A stretch of DNA of 64,000 nt from contig JAPHTO010000037.1 in the NCBI GenBank assembly GCA_026196955.1, forward strand, positions 25,361 to 89,360, given 5' to 3'. The first letter of the stretch is position 1; each line of letters starts with the position of its first letter. Below, in pieces: positions 56,900 through 64,000 of this stretch. Below the pieces are notes generated by a model. It did not search any database and had not been told where the DNA came from. It saw only the letters and a program-made list of their open reading frames with translations. The translations under genes were made by a program, and so were the position numbers. This stretch comes from Colwellia sp. GTDB taxonomy: Bacteria > Pseudomonadota > Gammaproteobacteria > Enterobacterales > Alteromonadaceae.

Positions 56900-59185
56900 A
56901 TGAAACAGCTTAAGAGCAGTAAAAATTATCTCGCTTTGGCAATCGCCACCGCTCTAACAACTAACATCGCCTTAGCTGAGGAAGCTAATGATACTTCGCC
57001 TGCAGCAAAAGACAGTGGTTTAGAGCGTATAGAGGTGACCGCACGTAAAACGGTTGAAAGCTTACAAAGTGTTCCCGTTTCAGTGACATCAGTTGGTGCT
57101 CAAGAGCTAGCTGAAAATGGTATTAGCGTGATGACAGAAATTCAGCAGTTCTCACCTAACACTACTTTGCAAAGTAGTCGTGGTACCAACTCTACATTGA
57201 CCGCTTTTATTCGCGGTGTGGGTCAAGATGATCCACTTTGGGGCTATGAGCCAGGCGTAGGGATTTATGTTGATGATGTTTATATTGCTCGTCCTCAAGG
57301 GGCTGTGTTAGATATTTTAGATGTTGAGCGAATTGAGGTTTTACGTGGCCCTCAAGGCAGCTTATACGGTAAAAATACCATAGGTGGTGCGATTAAGTAT
57401 GTCACCAAAAAAATGTCTGGTGATATGGAGTTTGATTTACAAGCAACTTTTGGTGACTATGCGCGTCAAGATTATAAAGTGGCTGGAAAAATCCCTGTTA
57501 TTGATGACAAGTTGTATGTTGGTTTTGCTTTGGCAAATTTAACCCGTGATGGTTTTGGCAGTTTCCTTGAATCAGACCTAGCTGGTCAGGATTTAGAAAA
57601 CTACAATAAAGACGTCTTTGCTGGTCGTATTACCATCGAATTTGAGCCGACAGATGATTTGTTCTTCCGCTTTAATTATGACAAAACAGAGGATGATTCA
57701 AATGCAAAAGGCGGCTATCGCTTATTGCCTAGTATCGTCACTGACGCGCCTGTTCCTGATAGTGTTTACGACTCATATACCAGTATGCCAACATGGAACA
57801 GTGTTGAATCAGAAGGTTTCAGTTTAACTGCAGAGTATTATATAAATGATACTTGGTCAGTTAAATCAATCACCTCAAGCAGAGAAAACTATTCAAAAAC
57901 CAATATTGATTTTGATAATACCGCAGAGCGAATTTTTGATGTACCCGCTATCTATGATGATGAACAATTCACTCAAGAGTTTCAGCTAAACTATGACTCT
58001 GATAATTTGACCTTTGTTTCGGGCTTATACTATTTTGATGGTGAATCATGTGGTCATTTTGATGCTATTTTAGAGCATTTAGGCAATGCCCTTGGTTTAC
58101 CGGGTTTAACGCGAGAAGTAACGGGCTGTAATAATAGTGAAAGTTACGCAGCCTATGCACAGGGCTCTTATAATGTAACGGATAAGTTATCCTTCACCTT
58201 AGGTGCTCGATATACCCAAGAAGAAAAAACCGCCAATGTTAATAATGGTGTGGTCTTTGAAACGGTTTATCCAGAAAGCGGTTGGGTGCCAGGCTATGAT
58301 CGTGGAGCTGTAGAATTCCCAGAAGTATTAAATGATAAAGAAGATTGGTCTCGCTTTACGCCTCGTGTCGGTGTTGAGTATCAATATTCGACTGATATGA
58401 TGTTTTTTGCCAGTTATTCGCAAGGCTTTAAGTCTGGCACATTCAACCCTAGAGCAAGTGGCCCAGAGCCGGCGGTAGATCCTGAAGTGGTTGATTCATT
58501 TGAATTTGGTGTAAAAAGCGAGTGGAATGATAATTTAAGGGTTAACGCCACAGTTTTCTATCTTGATCACAAAGACAGACAGTTTGTTACTGTATTACCA
58601 ATAGAAGGTGGTGATGGCAGTGAATTGAGTCAACGTTTAGGCAATATCGGTCAATCAACCGCGTCAGGCTTAGAGCTTGAAATTCAATATGCGGCGACTA
58701 AAAACTTGAACCTTTTTGGAACACTTGGCTTGATTGATTCATCTTTTGAAGAAGTAAAATCATTTGATGGCGATGGTAATCAGATAGATATTAGCGATAC
58801 CTTTACAATTACCAATACTCCCGACACGACAGCCAATGTAGGCTTTACTTATGATGTAGAAACATCAGTAGGCGCCTTTGTTGTTAATGGTAACTATTAT
58901 TACCGTAGTGACTATGACTTAACGCCAACGGGCAACTTATTGACGCAAGATGGTTATGGTCTGTTAAACCTTGGTGTGAATTGGTATAGCAATGATGGTG
59001 ATTGGACAGCAGCGTTACACTGGAAAAACATCACCGATGAAGAATATCTCGTTGGTAACTATGCTTTTGTGGGTGAGCAAAATCCTGATGGTAGTTATCA
59101 GCCTGGTTTAGGTGGTGATACAACATTGATAGGTTATTATGGTGACCCATCAACAATTGCTTTAACGGTAGGTTATACGTTTTAG
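56900..59185 (+). CDS. TonB-dependent outer-membrane receptor
   Basis: A 761-residue protein with a signal peptide (cleaved near ALA-E at about 26-27) and a likely TonB box in ERIEVTARK (about 42-50). The plug domain has VPVSVTSVGAQELAENG and VEVLRGPQGSLYGKNTIGGAI-type sequence (RGPQGSLYGKNTIGG). The beta-barrel ends in the terminal aromatic residue F (VGYTF). Probably imports a siderophore, vitamin or oligosaccharide; the ligand cannot be told. An intrinsic terminator follows. Confidence 0.95.
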   Translation: MKQLKSSKNYLALAIATALTTNIALAEEANDTSPAAKDSGLERIEVTARKTVESLQSVPVSVTSVGAQELAENGISVMTEIQQFSPNTTLQSSRGTNSTLTAFIRGVGQDDPLWGYEPGVGIYVDDVYIARPQGAVLDILDVERIEVLRGPQGSLYGKNTIGGAIKYVTKKMSGDMEFDLQATFGDYARQDYKVAGKIPVIDDKLYVGFALANLTRDGFGSFLESDLAGQDLENYNKDVFAGRITIEFEPTDDLFFRFNYDKTEDDSNAKGGYRLLPSIVTDAPVPDSVYDSYTSMPTWNSVESEGFSLTAEYYINDTWSVKSITSSRENYSKTNIDFDNTAERIFDVPAIYDDEQFTQEFQLNYDSDNLTFVSGLYYFDGESCGHFDAILEHLGNALGLPGLTREVTGCNNSESYAAYAQGSYNVTDKLSFTLGARYTQEEKTANVNNGVVFETVYPESGWVPGYDRGAVEFPEVLNDKEDWSRFTPRVGVEYQYSTDMMFFASYSQGFKSGTFNPRASGPEPAVDPEVVDSFEFGVKSEWNDNLRVNATVFYLDHKDRQFVTVLPIEGGDGSELSQRLGNIGQSTASGLELEIQYAATKNLNLFGTLGLIDSSFEEVKSFDGDGNQIDISDTFTITNTPDTTANVGFTYDVETSVGAFVVNGNYYYRSDYDLTPTGNLLTQDGYGLLNLGVNWYSNDGDWTAALHWKNITDEEYLVGNYAFVGEQNPDGSYQPGLGGDTTLIGYYGDPSTIALTVGYTF

Positions 59186-59216
59186 TCAATAAATTAATGA
59201 TGAAAAAATAAAAAAG

Positions 59217-59243
59217 GAGCTGGTTTTTACCGGCTCTTTTTTT
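59217..59243 (+). terminator. terminator after the TonB-dependent receptor
   Basis: Stem GAGCTGGT / ACCGGCTC (one G-T pair), loop TTTT, followed by seven T. Confidence 0.85.
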
Positions 59244-59282
59244 GATAATAAACAATGAGTTTTTAGTCTTAAAGGTACTGTT

Positions 59283-59951
59283 ATGAGCCAAGCCAAAGTA
59301 GCGATTGCTGATGATCATCCGTTGTTTCGTACCGCGTTAAAGCAAGCTGTAGTAGATTGTATGCCTGATGCAGGTATTAAAGAGGCATCAAGCTTTGATG
59401 ATTTACTCAGTGTTATTGCTCAATCGCCTGAATTAGAAATTATTTTTTTAGATTTACATATGCCGGGTAACGATGGTTTTACCGGCTTAACACAATTGCA
59501 AAACAATCATCCAGATTTAATTGTTATTATGGTGTCTTCGGATGAAAACCCAGAGATTATGCAAAAAGCCATCAACTTTGGTGCAGCGGCATTTATTCCT
59601 AAATCGGTAGACTTAGCGACTATCGGATTAGCCATTAATACCGTGCTTGCTGGTGAAACCTGGCTACCAGAAAACATGTCGGTTAGCCGTGATACAGAAT
59701 TAGCGCAAAAGCATAAAAAATTAGCCCAACAATTAGCTCAGTTAACGCCGCAACAATATACGGTTTTATCACTGGTTGCTGATGGCCAGCTGAATAAACA
59801 GATAGCCGGAATTTTAGATATAAAAGAAAATACTGTGAAGAAACATGTTTCAGCTATTTTATTGCATCTTGGGGTTTATAATCGCACCCAAGCAGGCTTG
59901 GTGTATCAGCAATTGATGTTAGCGCCACAGGAAAATGTTTCTCTAAGTTAA
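59283..59951 (+). CDS. crbR: LuxR/NarL-type response regulator (CrbR-like)
   Basis: A 222-residue response regulator: receiver domain with acidic ADDH at 9-12 and phospho-acceptor Asp near 57 in IFLDLHMPG, switch lysine in IPKSVD, and a C-terminal LuxR-type helix-turn-helix (LTPQQYTVLSLVADGQLNKQIA, VKKHVSAIL). It is convergent with and overlaps the SSS-type hybrid kinase gene by four bases. That pairing resembles CrbS/CrbR (MxtR/ErdR), which control acetate use in Vibrio and Pseudomonas. The family is clear; the exact regulon is inferred. Confidence 0.85.
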   Translation: MSQAKVAIADDHPLFRTALKQAVVDCMPDAGIKEASSFDDLLSVIAQSPELEIIFLDLHMPGNDGFTGLTQLQNNHPDLIVIMVSSDENPEIMQKAINFGAAAFIPKSVDLATIGLAINTVLAGETWLPENMSVSRDTELAQKHKKLAQQLAQLTPQQYTVLSLVADGQLNKQIAGILDIKENTVKKHVSAILLHLGVYNRTQAGLVYQQLMLAPQENVSLS

Positions 59952-62900
59952 TCACTTAATAACTGCCGTATTAGCTTCTTCAATGCTAACGCCTTAATTG
60001 GCTTACGCATAAAATAAAATTTAGCGTGACTGGTGTGCTCTCTAACTTGCTCTGATGGATCGGCAGAGCAGATTATTACCGGAGCCTGCCACGCATAGCG
60101 GCTTAAGTTTTGTTGTACTAAGTCGACACCATTTTTACCATCGTCTAAGTGATAATCAGAGATGATAATCGTAGGGGCGAAAGCTTGCTGAGTTAGCGCA
60201 GCCGTTAAGGCAGGCTCGTCATTAACGGCAAGTACCTGACAGCCCCATTCTTGAAGCTGAGTTTGCATTGCCGTTAGCATTAACGGCTCGTTATCAATTA
60301 ATACAACTGCTAAATCATCAAATTCACTGGCGCTTGAGGGCTTGGCAGTGACTGTTGAGCTTGCTATAGGCGGGAGTACTTTTCGACTACGCGGCATTGT
60401 GATACGAAAACAAGTGCCTGCGCCTAAGATTGATTTTACCGAAATGGTAAAACCTAATAATTTGGCAATTCGCTCTGAAATAGCTAAGCCTAAGCCAAGG
60501 CCTGATGCTGTTTGATCCTGATTTAAACGTTCAAATTCTTTGAAAATGGTTGCCTGTTTATCTTCTGGTATGCCGGGGCCGTTATCCCATACTTCAATAC
60601 TAATATTGCCTTGTTGGTGTTTGACGCCAAGCAACACTTTGCCTTGGCGGCTTATTTGTGGACAATAGTTAATTGCATTTGATAAGAAGTTTTGTACAAC
60701 ACGCCTAAGTAGCCTTTGGTCCGTTTCAACAACACAGCTCGATTTTACATAGCTAAACTCTAAGCCTGCTTGCTGTGCCAATACAGTAAATTCGTTGCTT
60801 AACGGGGTTAATAATTCGTCAATTGAAAAGCAGTGGTTATCTATTTTTTGTGAACTATTATCAAGTCGAGAGATTTCGACCAAGTCGGAAAGCAAGGTTT
60901 CTGCGGCACTGAGTGAGTTTTGAATATTTGTGGCGAGCTCTTGCAAATGGGTATTTTCGACTTTTTTGTTAAGCATATTGGTGAATAATGACATGGCATT
61001 GAAGGGCTGCATTAAATCATGACTAGCGGCGGCTAAAAACCGACTTTTGCTGGTGTTTGCGGCTTCAGCTTCGGCTTTTGCTAGGCTCAACTCATGAGTA
61101 CGCTCTGCGACTCTTTGCTCTAAGTTTTCGTTGGCTTGTTGCAGGGCTTTAGCCGCTTCAATATGGGCGGTGATATCAGAAAAAGTGCTAACAAAACCGC
61201 CACCGGGCATGGCTTGACCGCGAATCTCTAACACGATGCCGTTGGGCATTTCACGCTGAAAATGATGGTTATTGCCTTGACGCATATGTTCGATGCGGCG
61301 TTCAATAAAGTTATTTTCCTCATCTGCATTGGCAGCATTTTTATGAGTAGCTATCACGCCCCGCTCGGCGTTAAAACGAATAAGATCGGCAATAGGTTTG
61401 CCTACACAGACAAAATTATCTGGATATTCGAGCAGTTCAAGATAACGTTTATTCCAAGCAACAAGGCGCATGTCAGCATCGACAACACTAATACCTTGCT
61501 CTATGTTCTCGACGCCCGCTTGCAATAATTCTCGGTTAAACTGAAAAAGCTTGTTGGCTTCGTCAACAATATTCACGACATCTTGCAGCGGCATGTTTTG
61601 CTGGGTAGTAACAGCCTTCATTACCATGCGAGTAGAGGCGGATCCCAAGACGCTAGATAATTGTAAGCGGGTATATTCAACTAAATCCTTGCTGGCGGAG
61701 GCATTAGACAACTGTTTGGCATGCTGATGTAGAAAGGTATTTGCGGCATTATCATCAATAAAACGTTGTAATAAATGATATAAATCTTTACTTGATAAAT
61801 CTTGTTCATAGGCACTTTGTTGCTGGTAAATAAATAATTCAGCTTGAAGTTTTTCAGAGACGCTGCGATGGCCGAGGAGAGAGAAAATAATGAAACAGCT
61901 ACTGTTGGCAAGCAAGCTAAAGAATAGCCCATGACTAATATGATCAAGGGCAGTGAGACCAAATAATGTATAGGGTTTTAGCCAAGCTAGTCCCCAAAGT
62001 CCTGAGCTCAGCCAAGTAGAGTGCGGTAATAAACTGGGTAGCAACAAGGTGTATAGCCAAATGACACTACCAACAATCAATCCTATTAAGGCTGCCTTGC
62101 TAGTGGCTTTTCGCCAGTACAGCGCGCCAAGTACCAAGGGGGCTAATTGTGCCAATAGAACAAAGGATAAAAGGCCAATAGTCGCGAGGTGGTTTTGTTG
62201 ATCAACAATGCGCTCAAAAACCAAGGCTAACAGTAATAACAAGGCAATGGCAACGCGGCGAATGTTTAATAGTACACTAGATAGTTGTGTTTTTTGTGTT
62301 GTAACAAAACGATTATTACGAAGTAATAGTGGTGTCACTATTTCAGTGGTTACCATGGTACTTAATACAATAGTCGCGACAATAACCATGCTTGTTGCTG
62401 CGGCTAAGCCGCCTATATACGCTACACCACCAAGCCAAGCCTGCTGAAAAAATAAAGGGATGGTAATGACATACGTGTCGGCGTCAACATTGCCGCCAGG
62501 AAATAAACTTTGTCCAGCAAGGGCGATAGGTAATACAAAAATGTTAATGGCTATGAGGTATAAAGGGTATAAATAGCGGGCACTTTTCAGCTCATCTTCA
62601 TGATGGTTTTCTATCATTAGCATGTGATATTGCTGCGGTAAAATGAAAATTGTCACCATGCCCAGCAGTGCTTGAGAAATAGCAAAATAAATACTATTGG
62701 CTTGCGGAACTTGATTGATATTTTCTGCTTGGGTAAATAAATCATTCACGCCATCAAACACAAAAAAAGTGGCAAAAATGCCGATAGCGGTTAAGGCAAA
62801 TAACTTGATCACAGAGCTAAAGGCTATCGCGAGTACTAAGCCTTGGTTTTGTTTGTTTACCACTACTTGTCTAGCACCAAATAAAATACTGAAAATAATC

Positions 62901-63400
62901 AACACTAGGGTAACGACAAAGGTGGTACTAATGCCCGATTGGTATGAGCCCGTGAGCAAATCAAAACTCTTACTGATGGCGCGCAGCTGTAAAGCGATAT
63001 AGGGAATGGTGCCCAATAGCGCTACTAAGGTAACTGTTGCTGCAATAATAGGAGAGCGATCGTAGCGACAAGCAATGAAGTCGGCAATTGAGGTGAGGTT
63101 TTGCTCTTTGCTGATGCGTAATATTCTTAACAGCATTGGCCAAGCCAGAACCAAGCACAAAATTGAGCCGATATAAACTGGGGCAAGCCAAGCACCAGTG
63201 GTTGCGGCTTGTCCAACCGTGCCGTAAAAAGCCCATGAAGTACAACTTACCCCCAGCGATAAACTGTATACCCAAGGGCGAGAGAGCCATTGCTTATTAC
63301 TTTGTTTTTGTCCGCAATACGCGACGACAAAAAGTAACAACAGATAAGCAATAGAGAGTAAGGATATCAGCCAAGTATCAAGAGAAAGCCAAACTAACAA
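59948..63400 (-). CDS. crbS: SSS-transporter-domain hybrid histidine kinase (CrbS-like)
   Basis: A 1150-residue sensor. Residues 1-about 520 form a sodium:solute-symporter-like domain with about 12-13 helices. A linker and PAS domain follow (about 630-745), then HisKA with AASHDLMQPFNAM (phospho-His near 793), HATPase with NFLSNAINY, DNGPGIP and GLGLGLAISERIA, and a C-terminal receiver (IIISDYHLDDG, Asp near 1084). This architecture is that of CrbS/MxtR-type kinases. The start is TTG with AGGA seven bases upstream. The convergent LuxR regulator is its probable partner. Confidence 0.88.
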   Translation of the reverse strand: MLVWLSLDTWLISLLSIAYLLLLFVVAYCGQKQSNKQWLSRPWVYSLSLGVSCTSWAFYGTVGQAATTGAWLAPVYIGSILCLVLAWPMLLRILRISKEQNLTSIADFIACRYDRSPIIAATVTLVALLGTIPYIALQLRAISKSFDLLTGSYQSGISTTFVVTLVLIIFSILFGARQVVVNKQNQGLVLAIAFSSVIKLFALTAIGIFATFFVFDGVNDLFTQAENINQVPQANSIYFAISQALLGMVTIFILPQQYHMLMIENHHEDELKSARYLYPLYLIAINIFVLPIALAGQSLFPGGNVDADTYVITIPLFFQQAWLGGVAYIGGLAAATSMVIVATIVLSTMVTTEIVTPLLLRNNRFVTTQKTQLSSVLLNIRRVAIALLLLLALVFERIVDQQNHLATIGLLSFVLLAQLAPLVLGALYWRKATSKAALIGLIVGSVIWLYTLLLPSLLPHSTWLSSGLWGLAWLKPYTLFGLTALDHISHGLFFSLLANSSCFIIFSLLGHRSVSEKLQAELFIYQQQSAYEQDLSSKDLYHLLQRFIDDNAANTFLHQHAKQLSNASASKDLVEYTRLQLSSVLGSASTRMVMKAVTTQQNMPLQDVVNIVDEANKLFQFNRELLQAGVENIEQGISVVDADMRLVAWNKRYLELLEYPDNFVCVGKPIADLIRFNAERGVIATHKNAANADEENNFIERRIEHMRQGNNHHFQREMPNGIVLEIRGQAMPGGGFVSTFSDITAHIEAAKALQQANENLEQRVAERTHELSLAKAEAEAANTSKSRFLAAASHDLMQPFNAMSLFTNMLNKKVENTHLQELATNIQNSLSAAETLLSDLVEISRLDNSSQKIDNHCFSIDELLTPLSNEFTVLAQQAGLEFSYVKSSCVVETDQRLLRRVVQNFLSNAINYCPQISRQGKVLLGVKHQQGNISIEVWDNGPGIPEDKQATIFKEFERLNQDQTASGLGLGLAISERIAKLLGFTISVKSILGAGTCFRITMPRSRKVLPPIASSTVTAKPSSASEFDDLAVVLIDNEPLMLTAMQTQLQEWGCQVLAVNDEPALTAALTQQAFAPTIIISDYHLDDGKNGVDLVQQNLSRYAWQAPVIICSADPSEQVREHTSHAKFYFMRKPIKALALKKLIRQLLSD

Positions 63401-63564
63401 TAAAAATTCCTCAGTTAAATAAGTTACTTATAGGTTGTTTAATAATGCAGCTAATAGCATAACACGCATGTTAAAAAAACGCAGTGAACGAAGGTAGTAC
63501 ATCAATGGTTTATTTATTTGGTTAAGCTGATTAAAAGTCGATATCTATAGTTGAAAATCTTTTA

Positions 63565-64000
63565 ATGAATCTATTTCAAATAAACAATAAGCATTTAGTG
63601 GCCGTACTTGTTTTTGTTAGCTACACCCTGTTTGCGATGGCGTGGGTTGGCGGGACAGCAAGCATGAGTCAAATCATGTCTGCGATGCAAGTTGATAGCC
63701 TAGCCTCCGCCAGCTTTATTAGTGGCGCGGTGACGTTAGCAAAAATTATTGGTACTTTTATTGCCGCCGGGCTAGCACTAAAATTAGGGGTGAAAAATGC
63801 CTTTTTCGTTTCAGGATTGCTAATTTCAATTGGTTTATTAACCCCTTTAGCGCCCAATTATGAAATGCTATTGTTAAGTCGTTTTTTAATGGGGTTGGGT
63901 GGCGCTTTTATGATTGTTTATTTTAACCCTATTGTGATGGTTTGGTTTACGCCAGAAGAAAGACCCACCATTAACGGCATTAATGCGGTCGCGTTTAACG
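63565..64000 (+). CDS. MFS transporter (3'-truncated by the window)
   Basis: The open frame starts at ATG 63565 and runs off the window after 145 codons. At least four hydrophobic helices alternate with short loops. The loop between helices 2 and 3 and the LLLSRFLMGLGGAF stretch match MFS helices 3 and 4. Substrate unknown. Divergent from the kinase gene. Confidence 0.85.
   Translation, partial: MNLFQINNKHLVAVLVFVSYTLFAMAWVGGTASMSQIMSAMQVDSLASASFISGAVTLAKIIGTFIAAGLALKLGVKNAFFVSGLLISIGLLTPLAPNYEMLLLSRFLMGLGGAFMIVYFNPIVMVWFTPEERPTINGINAVAFN

Overview
The window reads as a piece of a marine gammaproteobacterial chromosome. It has low GC and dense genes with E. coli-like order around the replication origin. 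Gene content and protein sequences point to the Alteromonadales, most likely Colwelliaceae (Colwellia/Thalassotalea type). This is a judgement from recalled families, not a search result.

Layout. (1) 1-1109: 3' part of mnmE. (2) 1271-5863: a run of small, same-strand genes. The first genes are separated by roughly 95-100 bp imperfect palindromic repeats with the anatomy of integron attC sites. No integrase or attI was recognised, so this looks like a cassette array without integrase (a CALIN), intact on its left and decaying to the right. (3) 5995-6889: mioC and oriC, with DnaA boxes, a GATC cluster and an AT-rich unwinding region. (4) 6890-11321: mnmG, rsmG, parA, parB. (5) 11491-18719: promoter, atpIBEFHAGDC and a strong terminator. 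(6) 18959-25053, minus strand: ftnA-yhiN, and a prlC, 3-methyladenine glycosylase, rsmJ, metallopeptidase, small-protein cluster. (7) 25231-29805: a giant propeller-PAS-GGDEF-EAL membrane protein. (8) 29890-31260: gor. (9) 31885-36808: a His-rich small protein and a heavy-metal RND efflux pair. (10) 36884-41724: an N-formylglutamate amidohydrolase-like protein, gamma-glutamyltransferase, and a convergent SLC1-type symporter fused to a periplasmic binding domain. (11) 42336-51917: polA, convergent with a gmk-rpoZ-spoT-ridA-trmH-recG cluster. (12) 52056-56753: aromatic/aspartate aminotransferase, DUF445, cyclophilin, greB, esterase. (13) 56900-63400: a TonB-dependent receptor, then a LuxR-type response regulator convergent with an SSS-domain hybrid histidine kinase, a CrbR/CrbS-like pair. 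(14) 63565-end: truncated MFS transporter.

How the genes relate. The origin-proximal block is housekeeping: tRNA wobble modification, rRNA methylation, chromosome partition and ATP synthase. The accessory parts are the cassette array wedged between mnmE and mioC, the metal efflux set, and the glutathione/glutamate set. In the last, GGT could release glutamate outside the inner membrane next to a gene for a binding-domain symporter. The most unusual observations are the attC array beside oriC, where matching R'/R'' heptamers confirm cassette borders; the symporter/binding-protein fusion; and a cluster of DnaA-box sequences upstream of polA. No tRNA, rRNA, CRISPR array or complete insertion sequence was recognised.
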